Assembly: GCA_038277395.1 (NCBI GenBank) | Contig: CM076192.1 | Span: forward strand, 48,903,119-48,967,118 | From: Dryocosmus kuriphilus | Lineage: Eukaryota; Arthropoda; Insecta; Hymenoptera; Cynipidae | DNA: 64,000 bases | Direction: 5' to 3' | Shown here: in pieces, positions 1 through 12,607 of the stretch | Numbering within the stretch: position 1 is the stretch's first letter | Layout of the letters: the number at the start of each line of letters is the position of its first letter | The notes under the pieces: model-generated | Told to the model about the DNA's origin: nothing | Databases searched by the model: none | The model's input: the letters and a program-made list of their open reading frames with translations, nothing else | Translations under genes and position numbers: made by a program

Positions 1-602
<602 letters not shown>

Positions 603-2990
603 CCAAATTACACTCAATGCCCTCCACTGGTCTCCCCACCCCCACCCCCCCAACCGAACTACACCGCGCATTATGGAGGCACCCCAGAAACCGTGACACC
701 TTGATTCACGTACGGCTAGTGTCACATTGAGGGTCGGTGCCGTACCTCTAAATTTAGTTATTTTATAAAACGCTCTTTAAAAAAATTATTTTTAATTTAA
801 AACTCTTTTTTTTTTTTTCATTTTTTAATAAATTAAAAAATAAAAAAAAATAAACGCTGCTATGAAACGCTCTGATAGGCTTCCTGACTTTTCCCTCTGC
901 TCTTTTTCACTCACACAAAATCCCTCCCTAACCCTGGATTCGCTCCTCACGACTTACCTAGAAATAAAACCCATAGAAATAAACGACGGGCTCATTATAC
1001 GTGCTACCTACATAACAATTTTTTATTTTAAGCTTTATATGGTAAGTAACAACAGTATTTTAATTAATAAAAACCTTTAACAAAATAAGGGCTCTAATTT
1101 AGATCAAAATAAGACATGTTTTTTTTTACATCAACGCTCAAAAATTTTGGTTTACCCACCCCAAAAAAAAAATATACCAAAACCCAACCTGCCCAACACA
1201 TACCCCCCCACCCTGGCCACAATTTTACCAAAGAAATTTTTTTTTTTTTGTTTTTTTTACACACACCCCACCCCCCCCAATACCCCACAAGTCCCACAAC
1301 CTTAACCCATCACACCCCCAAAAAACCCAAATAACCCAACTCCAAAAACCAAAAACACAACGACCCCCCAATACCCATCACAAAAATGCCACCGGCTCCA
1401 AATTAAATCACAATCCACAAAAAAAAACGCTGCTAGCTCCTTCTCCCGATTTTCTCCGTTTAGCATAAACCTATGTTAGAGACCAACCACCATTTACATT
1501 TTTTATTTTTTACCCTTTTTTTTTTTAAGCATACACCCAGTATACCTGGACAACGATAAAACAGATCCCCCAGTCCCAAACTCTGAAAACAATACCCTTA
1601 CCCACCCCTAAACTTAATCCCACCCCCATCCAACCCTCCTGCCCCATAATATAACGCCCTATTACATATACACTATACACCCTGCTCCCAATACCAAATC
1701 ACCCACCACACCTCGTCTAATAATACTAGATTCTATAAAATTAAGGGGGTCGGTCAGGGGGGGCATCCTTTTTCACATAAATACCCTTACCTACCTCTAA
1801 CCCCCCCACAAATGCACCTATCTTGCCCCTCCCCTCCAATACCTGATCCACAACGACAAGAATAAGCCAACAAAAAAACAAAACAAATAAACCGCAACCC
1901 AAACACTACGTGCCAATAACAGAAAATAAACCTGCAAAAACCCCCCAGAAAAAAAAAACCGAATTAATAAAATAAAAAACCCAATAAAAACAACCCACAA
2001 GAAAAAAACCCAAAAAAAAAATATATTATCAACCAACGCTTTCCTACCAAAACCAAGTGTCTGTTACCCTAAGAAGAAACAAAAAAATGACAGCTCTAGC
2101 CATTGAACCAATAATACAACCCAAAACATCCAACAAAAAAGTACAAACCCTAATAAAAGCAATAACCACTGCCCGTAAATAAATTATAAACCACCCTGAA
2201 CAAGCTTCACAACCCCAAAACCCCCCCACAAAAAAACCCCACCACAAAAAAACTCCCCCAACACAACCCTCAACCCCCAAAAGGTACACTATAAACCCTC
2301 CCAACCGTAAAAAAAAAAACCCCCCCAACCACACCCCAAAACTCAAAACCCCCACAAAAATCCACACGCACAACACCCCCCCCCCCCACCCTAAAAAAAC
2401 CAACAACGTCCCTCCTAAACCTAAAACCACTCCTAATCCCCCCCACCCCCACAACCTCCAAAATCACCCAATACCATAAACCCAAAAATCCACCCACAGC
2501 AAAATCCCCTTCCCACCCCCATAACCACAACTATAAAAAACCCCATAACATCATCCCAGGCCCCACCCCCCCAAAAAAAACACCCCCAACACAATCAAAA
2601 CCCCCCCATAAAAAATCCCCCCCCCCTCTACAAAAATCTAACAACACCCTATAACCCTCCCCTAAATCACCCCCACACATCCCCTCACCTCCTCCCCCCC
2701 AATTCAAAAAAAAGAAGCCCACACTCAACCCACCTGGGTCAATGATAAGTCCCCCCATCCCCCCTTCACAGGGGGGCTTTCTTCTTGTTTCCCCACAACC
2801 CCCTCCTAACATATAAACCCCACACCCCTCATCCCCTCATGTACAAACCCGCTACCAATTCCAGATTAGAAAAAAAGTAAACCCAAAAATGAAAAACGAC
2901 CAGCCCACACCCTTGTTCCAAATTCTACCACTATACACACTCAAACCCCATACCCGCCACCTCAAACCCCCCCCCCATGCGTACCAGCCA
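603..2990. repeat. C/A-rich, strongly G-depleted low-complexity stretch, no gene
   Basis: From about 1100 to 2980 the plus strand is built of short C runs and A runs with very few G, including many C4-C10 and A6-A10 tracts. Apparent reading frames here encode only Pro/His/Thr- or Gly/Trp/Phe-rich low-complexity peptides and are compositional accidents. Bases 603-1090 look more normal but carry no recognisable gene. The stretch may be real simple-sequence DNA or noisy consensus next to the poly-C edge. Confidence 0.6.
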
Positions 2991-3470
2991 CCACCCACCT
3001 AACCTGCCCCAGGAGTCGGCCCGTACCCCCCCCTTGCCCAAACAACTCCCGAGAATTGCGACACATAAAATTATTATACTATTAGCGCGTGACCATGAAT
3101 ACTCTGTACTGATATTAACACTACGTTGGAATGGACTACTTTCCACTGCAACACGAACGAATCAGATGTGACCTCGCAGAAGTGGTTTCATTCCATTCAA
3201 CACATCAACTAAACAAACTGCGTGGCATTAAATATATATATAATATAATAGGATAATAAACAACCAGAACCACTCACATATCCTAACCGAACCCGCCTAC
3301 GCCGGCGGATCACGACCGCGGCTGTTAGACGCCTCCCATCCGCCCCCATTCTGTTTTACATCTCTTACACATACAACACGCGCTCCTCCCACACCCCCTC
3401 GGTACCGAAACCGACACACCTTTATCCACTAACGCCATACGTCTGAATATGGGTTTATCTTTGACCCACC

Positions 3471-3965
3471 CCATCCAGCACCAATGCTTACTTTATTTTA
3501 AATATCAAAGTCAATAACGCGCTTCTCGAATAGGATTTCAATGCGCTCTTATGTGCCATCTTCAAAATTATCAAAAAACCATAAGCAACCCCCTCATCAC
3601 CACTTATCTTTGATCCACACCACCCCAACAACAATGATTACTTTATTTTGCAATATCAGAGTCGATAATGAGCTTTTCGGATACGACTTTAAATACGCTC
3701 TTATGCGCCATCTTCAAAATTACAAAAAAAAAGCATAAGCAGCCCCCTCTCATCACACTTATCTTTGACCCACCCCACCCAGCACCAATGCGCACTTTAT
3801 TTTGCAATATCAAAGTCGATAACGAGCTTCTCGAATAGGATAATAACCATAAGCAACCCCCTCATCACGAGTTATTTTTTGAACCACCCCACCCAATACC
3901 AATGATTACTTTATTTGGCAATATCAAAGTAGATAACGAGCTTTGCGGATAGGATTTAAAATGCG
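3471..3965 (+). repeat. Left (inverted) array of the ~150-bp satellite
   Basis: Three to four degenerate monomers, recognised by recurrent ACTTTATTTTGCAATATCA and CCCCTCATCACCACTTATCT blocks (the former near 3488, 3640, 3795, 3907). They are the reverse complement of the monomers at 4920-8110. With that array they form an inverted pair around a 950-bp spacer, the same left/right orientation as in the palindrome at 28490-33290. Confidence 0.8.
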
Positions 3966-4919
3966 CAAAATGCTTGACGTATTAATATTTTCAAACTTTT
4001 AAGTATGTTAAATACTCTCATAATCTTCGTTTTGTGAAACAAAAATTGCCTTTTTTCCTTGATACCTTTCATAAATAAACATATAAAAATAATTTTCTTG
4101 CGAAAAATTTATGTCGTGAAATGGTCGCGTGCCAAGGAAAGGTTTAATATTATAAGTTAATATTATAAGTTAAGATATAAGTCAAGATGTCACCTCTCTA
4201 ATACCCTGTCTAGAGATCTCAATCTCGTGGCATTCTTTCTACGAATCAACAAAAAGTGGGAGAAGTTTAACAAAAAAGACAAGCAAAGCTGTCGTCTATC
4301 GAAAAACTACGCATGTAAACTCTTTGTGTATTCAATATAATGATATTACCAAGTGATTCTGTACAATTTTCATTTGAAATTCAAGATTACAACTTTTACA
4401 TATGGGAAGCGTCGTCTTCATTCACCCTTTCTACAAATCAATAGCCATGTCGTTGACAACAAAAAGTTGTAAAAATTAAAAAAACTTGTCATACTTACCT
4501 GATTTCTACATTGCCGAATTTTTTAAAACAATTCACAACCGAACCACATGAGATCGAGTTAAAACTTTGTGAGGTTAAGAAAAAGTTAAAGTTTGTATAA
4601 TGTTCTAAATGCTTGGAATTACAAACAACAATTTTTACTCTAAGAATTTTGGATCAAATGTGTTGAATTGTAAAGCTGATGTTATTAATACTCGAATATA
4701 AGCAATTCAGTTCAATCCAATAATGACTTATATTTGCAACTCTGAAACAATATTCAGGAAGGAAAAAACATTCTTTTCGCAACAGGAAAATATTAAAGTA
4801 TTGGAATTTTTCTATCCTCAAGATTATAACATAATGAAATAATGTATCTGACTCTACCTACTATTATCCAATCTGTCAACCTATATTCCTATCTTTTCCT
4901 TAAACCATAGTACTCGAAA
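3966..4919. other. AT-rich spacer between inverted satellite arrays
   Basis: About 950 bases of ordinary AT-rich sequence without an open frame or recognisable motif. It occupies the place of the centre of a foldback element, with arrays of the same satellite in opposite orientation on both sides. Confidence 0.5.
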
Positions 4920-4981
4920 ACCCTATTATCAACTTTCGTATTGCACAATAAAGTAATTATTAGTCAAAGATAAGTTGTGAT

Positions 4982-5033
<52 letters not shown>

Positions 5034-8000
5034 GTTTATGGTTTTTAAATAATTTTTAAAAATAGCGCATAAGAGCGCATTGAAATCCTATTCGAGAAGC
5101 TAGTTATCGACTTTAATATTGCGAAATAAAGTAAGCATTGGTGCTGGGTTGGGTGGGTCAATGATAAGTGGTGATGAGGGAGCTGCTCATGGTTTTTTTC
5201 ATAATTTTGAAGATGGCGCATAGCAGCACATTTAAAATCGGATCCGAAAAGCTCATTATCGACTCTCATATTGCAAAATAAAGTAATCATTGGTATTGGG
5301 TAGGGTGGGTCAATGATAAGTGGTGATGAGGGAGTTTGCTCATGGTTTTTTCATAATTTTGAAGATGGCGCATAGCAGCACATTTAAAATCGGATCCGAG
5401 AAGCTCATTATCGACTCTGATATTGCAAAATAAAGTAATAATTGTTGTTGGGTTGTGTGGTTAAAATATAAGTGGTGATGAGGGGGCTGCTTATGGCTTA
5501 TTGATAATTTTGAAGATGCCGCATAAGAGCGCATTGAAATCCTATTCGAGAAGCTCGTTATCGACTTTGATATTTAAAATAAAGTAAGCATTGGTGCTGG
5601 GTGGGGTGGGTCAAAGATAAGTGGTGATGAGGGGGCTGCTTATAGTTTTTTGATAATTTTGAAAATGGCGCATAAGAGCGTATTTAAAATCGGATCCGAA
5701 AAGCTCATTATCGACTCTCATATTGCAAAATAAAGTAATCATTGGTATTGGGTAGGGTGGGGTCAATAATAAGTGGTGATGAGGGAGCTGCTCATGGTTT
5801 TTTTTTCACAATTTTGAAGATGGCGCATAAAAGCGCATTTAAAATCGGATCCGAAAAGCCCATTATCGAGTCTGATGTTGCAAAATAAAGTAATAATTGT
5901 TGTTGGGTGGTGTGGGTCAAAAATAAGTGGTGATGAGGGGGTTGCTTATGGTTTTTTGATAATTTTGAAGATGCCGTATAAGAGCGCATTGAAATCCTAT
6001 TCGAGAAGCTAGTTATCGACTTTGATATTGCAAAATAAAGTAAGCATTGGTGCTGGGTTGGGTGGGTCAAAGATAAGTGGGGATGAGGGGGCTGCTTATA
6101 GTTTTCTTGATAATTTTGAAAATGGCGCATAAGAGCGTATTTAAAATCGGATCCGAAAAGCTCATTATCGACTCTCATATTGCAAAATAAAGTAATCATT
6201 GGTATTGGGTAGGGTGGGTCAATGATAAGTGGTGATGAGGGAGTTGCTCATGGTTTTTTCATAATTTTGAAGATGGCGCATAGCAGCACATTTAAAATCG
6301 GATCCGAGAAGCTCATTATCGACTCTGATATTGCAAAATAAAGTAATAATTGTTGTTGGGTTGTGTGGGTAAAATATAAGTGGTGATGAGGGGGTTGCTT
6401 ATGGCTTATTGATAATTTTGAAGATGCCGCATAAGAGCGCATTGAAATCCTATTCGAGAAGCTCGTTATCGACTTTGATATTTAAAATAAAGTAAGCATT
6501 GGTGCTGGGTGGGGTGGGTCAAAGATAAGTGGTGATGAGGGGGCTGCTTATAGTTTTTTGATAATTTTGAAAATGGCGCATAAGAGCGTATTTAAAATCG
6601 GATCCGAAAAGCTCATTATCGACTCTCATATTGCAAAATAAAGTAATCATTGGTATTGGGTAGGGTGGGTCAATAATAAGTGGTGATGAGGGAGCTGCTC
6701 ATGGTTTTTTCACAATTTTGAAGATGGCGCATAAAAGCGCATTTAAAATCGGATCCGAAAAGCCCATTATCGAGTCTGATGTTGCAAAATAAAGTAATAA
6801 TTGTTGTTGGGTGGTGTGGGTCAAAAATAAGTGGTGATGAGGGGGTTGCTTATGGTTTTTTGATAATTTTGAAGATGCCGCATAAGAGCGCATTGAAATC
6901 CTATTCGAGAAGCTCGTTATCGACTTTGATATTTAAAATAAAGTAAGCATTGGTGCTGGGTGGGGTGGGTCAAAGATAAGTGGGGATGAGGGGGCTGCTT
7001 ATAGTTTTTTGATAATTTTGAAAATGGCGCTTAAGAGCGTATTTAAAATCGGATCCGAAAAGCTCATTATCGACTCTCATATTGCAAAATAAAGTAATCA
7101 TTGGTATTGGGTAGGGTGGGTCAATGATAAGTGGTGATGAGGGAGTTGCTCATGGTTTTTTCATAATTTTGAAGATGGCGCATAGCAGCACATTTAAAAT
7201 CGGATCCGAGAAGCTCATTATCGACTCTGATATTGCAAAATAAAGTAATAATTGTTGTTGGGTTGTGTGGGTAAAATATAAGTGGTGATGAGGGGGTTGC
7301 TTATGGCTTATTGATAATTTTGAAGATGCCGCATAAGAGCGCATTGAAATCCTATTCGAGAAGCTCGTTATCGACTTTGATATTTAAAATAAAGTAAGCA
7401 TTGGTGCTGGGTGGGGTGGGTCAAAGATAAGTGGTGATGAGGGGGCTGCTTATAGTTTTTTGATAATTTTGAAAATGGCGCATAAAAGCGTATTTAAAAT
7501 CGGATCCGAAAAGCTCATTATCGACTCTCATATTGCAAAATAAAGTAATCATTGGTATTGGGTAGGGTGGGTCAATGATAAGTGGTGATGAGGGGGTTGC
7601 TCATGGTTTTTTTCATAATTTTGAAGATGGCGCATAGCAGCACATTTAAAATCGGATCCGAGAAGCTCATTATCGACTCTGATATTGCAAAATAAAGTAA
7701 TAATTGTTGTTGGGTTGTGTGGGTAAAATATAAGTGGTGATGAGGGGGTTGCTTATGGCTTATTGATAATTTTGAAGATGCCGCATAAGAGCGCATTGAA
7801 ATCCTATTCGAGAAGCTCGTTATCGACTTTGATATTTAAAATAAAGTAAGCATTGGTGCTGGGTGGGGTGGGTCAAAGATAAGTGGTGATGAGGGGGCTG
7901 CTTATACTTTTTTTATAATTTTGAAGATGGCGCATAAAAGCGTATTTAAAATCGGATCCGAAAAGCTCATTATCGACTCTGATATTGCTAAATAAAGTAA

Positions 8001-8110
8001 TCATTGGTATTGGGTGGGGCGGGTCAAGGATAAGTGGCGATGAGGGGTTGCTCATGATTTTTTTGTTAACTTTGAGGATGGAGCATATGAGCGCATTTGA
8101 AATCCTATCC
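4920..8110 (-). repeat. ~150-bp satellite array with ~0.9-kb higher-order repeat
   Basis: About 21 monomers of roughly 150 bp. Each contains a GATGGCGCATAAGAGCGCAT-like block, CGGATCCGAAAAGCTCATTA or CTATTCGAGAAGCTCGTTA, a TTGCAAAATAAAGTAA block and GATAAGTGGTGATGAGGG. Variant monomers recur in fixed order: the variant ending near 5534 returns near 6442 and 7344 (908 and 902 bp apart), with a different one between them near 5988 and 6893, so the higher-order unit is about six monomers. Several monomers leave an open minus-strand frame encoding MRSYAASSKLS-type peptides; the same peptide in every monomer shows repeat conservation, not coding. Confidence 0.9.
4982..5031. repeat. Poly-G tract (50 bp)
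   Basis: An uninterrupted run of about 50 G inside the first monomers of the satellite, replacing the usual short G-rich GATGAGGGGG segment. Probably slippage expansion of that segment or an assembly artefact; its exact length should not be trusted. Confidence 0.8.
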
Positions 8111-9060
8111 GAAACGCCCATTATCGCTGCAGATTGAGCAGTTTTTTTTTTAATGGTCATCACTTTGCAAATTGTTGAGACCTTCATATTTTGGTCAATT
8201 TTTTAAATATGCAGGAAATTCTGGTAGTGCATTTGAGGGCATTTGAAGTTGTAGAGGATGGGCTTCAGACAATATTTTGAAATTGTAAATTTTTTTTTTC
8301 AGTTGTCATCACTTTATACATTGTTATGATCTCGATAACTTGTGCAATTTTGAAGATATGTAGAAAATTTTTGTGGCGCATATGAGCGCGTTTGAAGTTT
8401 TTCCAAAAGGGCAACAAAAAGTTTTAAGAATAAACTATTTTTTTTCATCGGTCATCACTTCGCAGAGTGTTAAAACCTTCATATCGTGGACAATTTTCAA
8501 AATTTTCTCAATTTTTTTGTGACGCATATGAGCGCATTTGAAGACCAATATCTTTCTGTCCACTGTTTTTTATTTAATATTACTACCCTACGTCACACTG
8601 CCCCGCCCCCCAAACGCTATCTTTGTTAATTAGTTAGCGCAAAATTTTTTATTTGTGGCGCATTTGAGCGCATTTGAAGTTATGACGAATGGTTATGATG
8701 AAATAAAGAAAAGTTATTATTTTGGAAAAATCGCGCCAGCTCCCCCCCCCCCCCCCCCCCCCCCCAATTTGTATCGCTGATAACTCGGTTATCATTGTGG
8801 TGCAAAACTTTTGCTTGATGGCTTATAACAGCGCATTTGGAGTTCTTCCAAATTATGCAACATAAAATTGGAATTCTCAAATGAGGGGGGGGGCATATCA
8901 GCCCCCCCGTAACCCTTTCTGTAACCCTTATGTTTTTGTGACGCAAAATTTTTTATTCTTAGCGCATATGAGCGCATTTGGGGCGCAATTGAGGTGCATA
9001 AAAAAAAAAGTTTAAAATTTTTATTGAGGGGGGGGGGGGGGGGGTGGTGTAACTGAGTTT
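8111..9060 (-). repeat. Diverged ~150-bp subrepeats, outer arm of the foldback-type element
   Basis: Seven occurrences of a GCGCATATGAGCGCATTTGA-like core near 8083, 8223, 8374, 8524, 8657, 8819 and 8960, about 140-160 bp apart, with otherwise diverged flanks, a poly-C tract at 8743 and poly-G at 9028. The last two units align with 33030-33280, the outer end of the right arm of the large palindrome: the same GCAAAATTTTTTATT block, then the core, then poly-G and a GTGGTGTAACTG-like end. This is therefore the outer arm of a related element, with the homogeneous satellite at 4920-8110 on its inner side. Confidence 0.75.
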
Positions 9061-9462
9061 CAAATTCCAATAAAGAATGCTTACTCAAGTAGTTTTAAAA
9101 CTATTATGTTTTATTATTTTTATTTTACATATATGATGCTTGAAATTACCAGCCTAAAGCGTGAATTCAATAAATAAATATATCTACACTAATAATCTAT
9201 ATTAATTTTGCTTTCCTAATGAGTTACTAACGATTGGTCATATTATCGTAGTGGCCGTTTTAGGCACATATCTCCTATATTTCTAAAATGTTCAACTTTT
9301 AAAGAATTTCAAAACTTTCTCGTTCAATCCCAGATTATATTATGCCCTTCACCGTAAATATTGAGGTTCTTAGTGCAGCATAAATTCACATCACAATAAG
9401 TGATCACAAAATGGCTGTAAATGACTGTCAGTAAGCACTAGCCACACGGGTGGTACTCGAGT

Positions 9463-9604
9463 TGAAAATAGTATATTACGATACGTGTGACCTGAATAGC
9501 TCTTTTTGGCACGGCGTGAAGTTAGCGCCCGAGCGGAGCGAGGGCGATAAGCATGCCGTCCAGAAGAGCTACTTAGGTCAAAAGTATCGTATACTATTTT
9601 ATGG
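9463..9604. mobile_element. Short imperfect hairpin, MITE-like
   Basis: GAAAATAGTATATTACGATA... at 9463-9515 is the imperfect reverse complement of 9556-9604; the loop is CG-rich (GCGCCCGAGCGGAGCGAGGG). Stem of about 50 bp. No coding capacity and no clear target duplication seen. 9061-9430 before it shows nothing recognisable. Confidence 0.5.
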
Positions 9605-9785
9605 CACGTGTGACATAAATCCGCCATATTCTTAATTTATATAAGTGAAGGGTGGATTGGGGGGGGGGGGGGGGGGGGGCCCTCGCCATAGAAAAATCCG
9701 AAAATCAAAGAGGCATTTCAAAAAATTACCGTCACGTTACGAGTTGCTTTAGCGTGTTACATCACGTCGAGAAAGAAGGAGACAC

Positions 9786-9787
<2 letters not shown>

Positions 9788-9821
<34 letters not shown>
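9788..9821. repeat. (GA)n microsatellite
   Basis: About 17 GA dinucleotides following a poly-G tract at 9660-9679. Simple repeat. Confidence 0.9.
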
Positions 9822-9822
<1 letters not shown>

Positions 9823-10126
9823 GACTATTCAAAATGTAATTTAAAAGTACAGTAAACATAACCTCCAATTACAACTTATTTTACAGCGGAAATTATACAT
9901 TTTTTTATTTTGATCAGAGATTAAAATTAACATAGAAAAAAATCAATAAATGAGTGAAGATTAAATTGAATTACAAATATTATTTCGAAAATTTGAAAAA
10001 CGCGGGAAGTAGATACTACTGTGAAGTTGCGTGAAAGTAACCTACAATTCCGTTCTGAAAACGGTCATTTAAGTCACAGGAAAGTGTGGTTTAAGTGCGG
10101 ATTTAGGTCACAGAGTGCTATAAATG

Positions 10127-11053
10127 ACATGAGAGTTGACCGTCGCCGAGGACGGCATTGACAGTACTTTGGGCCGACGCGACGAGCGCTACAAATGCAT
10201 AGGAAAAAACGTAAAAATCTAATTTATAAAAACTATCGCATTAAAATTTCTTTTACAGGACATTAATCTAGAAAGTTTTTAATATTATTAAAAGCAATCG
10301 TTACTGATAATAAGAAAGGAGAAGTGCTTGTCTGTTGAATGAAAATTCGCTTCCGATATCTGGCGGGAAGTTCAAATCAAAGATTTGTTATTGACACTAA
10401 AATACTGATATTAGTATTTATTGTCATTATTAAATTTAAATATTATGTTAACATTATAAAATTGTCAATGATGAACAATAAAAATAAAAATTTAACAAAA
10501 TTTTAAAAAAAATATTTTCTTTAAGTTACAAAAAAAATACGAGAATTAAGTATAAAATTATATAGGGACATAGAACTACATAATTTCCATATTAATTCAT
10601 TTTTGTGAATAATAATTTCATATTTAATTCTTCTAATTTTTATTCGTAAATCGAGGGAATGTTTTTGGAAATTTTTCTTTAATTTGAATTTTTTATTGAT
10701 AATTATTGATAATATTATAATTTTAACGTAATATTTTAATTTAATAATGACAATGAATATTAATATCAACATTTAATTGGAGATAACAAATCTGTGATTT
10801 GAACTTCCCGCCATACATCGGAAGCGAATATTCGTCCAGAAGTCAAGCATTTCTCCATTTCAGTAAATACTGCTTTTAATAAGTTTAAAAACGTTTTACA
10901 TTAATTGTTTGTAAAAGAAATTTTGATGAAATAATTTTTATTACAAGAAAATTAGATTTTTACGTTTTTTCCCCATGCATTTCTAGCTCTCGTCGCGTCG
11001 GCCCAAAGTACTGTCAGCACCACCCCGGGCGACGCGACGGTCAACTCTCATGT
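10127..11053. mobile_element. Non-autonomous TIR element with ~370-bp inverted repeats
   Basis: Left end ACATGAGAGTTGACCGTCGC is matched in reverse complement at the right end. The inverted similarity continues inward through GTACTTTGGGCCGACGCGAC, GGCGGGAAGTTCAAATCA and TTTATTGTCATTATTAAAT to about 10500 on the left and 10680 on the right. No open frame for a transposase exists in the short centre, so it would need to be mobilised in trans. The family is not identifiable from the ends; no convincing target duplication was seen. Confidence 0.75.
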
Positions 11054-11123
11054 TAGTTTCTTTCTACAGGCTAAAATAGGTGTACCACCCGTGTACGGAA
11101 TTGCAATAAGCCCGGATTTATAA

Positions 11124-12607
11124 CACAGGACTGCAAAAAATGGCTGTGGTTGTTCTTGAAAAGCTGGAAATTTCCAAAGTAATTTTCTGCGTAGAATCCG
11201 AATCCGGCCTCAGAATTGCTCTATCACGTCAGGTTTTTGAGATATTCTAACCTAAAAATGAAAAAACTTGGTTTTTTGCTATATTCTGGATTGTATTACA
11301 CCGCTAATTAATTCTTTTTCTAGAAACCGGCCTAGCTTCAAAACCCTTTTTGAATTTTTAAAAAATATTTTTTTCCCTTAAATTGATCTTGCCACAGGTG
11401 GCTGGTTCTCTGATTGATCTTTCCTTAGGTGGTTGGGTCTCTAACAGATCTTGCCTTAAGTGGCTGGGTCTCTGATTGATCTTGCCTTAGTTGGCTGTGT
11501 CTCTAACAGATCTTCTCTTGAGTGGCTGGGTCTCCAACAGATGTCGTCTTAAGTAGCTGAGTCTTTAACAGACCTTGCCTTGAGTGGCTGGGTCTCTAAC
11601 AGATCTTGCCTTGAGTGGCTGGGCCTCTAACAGATCTTGCCTTGAGTGCGTCTGGGTCTCTAACAGATCTTTTCTTAAGTGGCTGGGTCTCTAGCAAGTG
11701 GCTGGGTCTCTAACAGGTCTTGCCTTGAATGGCTGGGTCTCTAACAGATGTTGCCTCTTGAGTGGCTGGGTCTCTAACAGATCTAGCCTTGAGTGGCTGG
11801 GTCTCTAACAGATGTTGTCTTAAGTGTCTGGGTCTCTAACAGATCTTGCCTTGAGTGATTGGGTCTCTAACAGATGTTGCCTTCAGTGGCTGGGTTTCTA
11901 ACAGATGTTGTCTCTTGAGTGGCTGGGTCTCTAACAGATCTTGCCTTGAGTGGTTGGGTCTCTAACAGATGTTGCCTTGAGTGGCTGGGTCTCTAACAGA
12001 TCTTGCTTTGAGAGTGTGTCTCTAACAGATTTTGACTTAAGTGGCTGGGTCTTTAACAGATCTTGCTTGGAGTGGCTGGGTCTGTAACAGATCTTGTCTT
12101 GAGGGGCTGGGTCTCTAACAGATGTTGCCTTAAGTGGCTGGGTCTCTAACAGAACTTGCCTTAAGTGTATGGGTCTCTGATTGATATAGCCTTAGGTGGC
12201 AAGTTCGGATTAAGCGTCCCAAAGAACATAAAAGTTCACAATATCTGCTTTCTGGAAAAATCTCATTTATTTTAAGGTTGTAGCGAAATCAATAAAATAC
12301 TAAAGTTCAATTCACGATATCTTCAAGGATAAAAAATATTTTTTAAAAATTCGAAAAGGATTTTGTAGGGTAAGAGTATTACTTTGAGATGGCTAGACCG
12401 GTTCCTAAAAAAAGGATTAATTCGTGATGTAATATAACCCCGAATAAAAAAAAAACGGTGTTTTTCACTTTTAGGTTAGGATGTCTCAAAAACCTGACGT
12501 GATAGAGTAATTCTGAGGACATATTCGGATTCTACGCAGAAAGTTACTTCGGAAATGACTTCCAGCTTTTCAAGAACAACCACAACCATTTTTTTTGCAG
12601 ACCTGTG
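11124..12607. mobile_element. TIR element filled with a 31-bp minisatellite
   Basis: Ends are CACAGG(A/T)CTGCAAAAAA in inverted orientation. The arms (11124-11395 and about 12300-12607) stay recognisably inverted through TGGTTGTTCTTGAAAAGCTG, TCTGCGTAGAATCCGAAT and TCACGTCAGGTTTTTGAGA. The whole centre is a tandem array (separate entry). No coding capacity. It lies only about 70 bp from the preceding TIR element. Confidence 0.75.
11395..12200 (+). repeat. 31-bp minisatellite (~25 copies)
   Basis: Consensus TGGCTGGGTCTCTAACAGAT followed by CTTGCCTTGAG. Copies are adjacent with no unique spacers and carry substitutions (CTTG/GTTG, TTAAGT/TTGAGT) and small indels. Confidence 0.9.

Noticed and set aside
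1116..2812. Several frames of 60-136 codons rich in Pro/His/Thr or Gly/Trp/Phe
   Set aside because: Pure consequence of the C/A-rich, G-free composition of this stretch.
5045..8187. Recurrent MRSYAASSKLS...CAIFKIMKK frames
   Set aside because: One per satellite monomer; conserved because the DNA repeat is conserved, not because a protein is selected.
11395..12200. Regular ~31-bp repeats resembling a CRISPR array at first glance
   Set aside because: Units are directly adjacent without unique spacers, lie inside a TIR element and the genome is eukaryotic.
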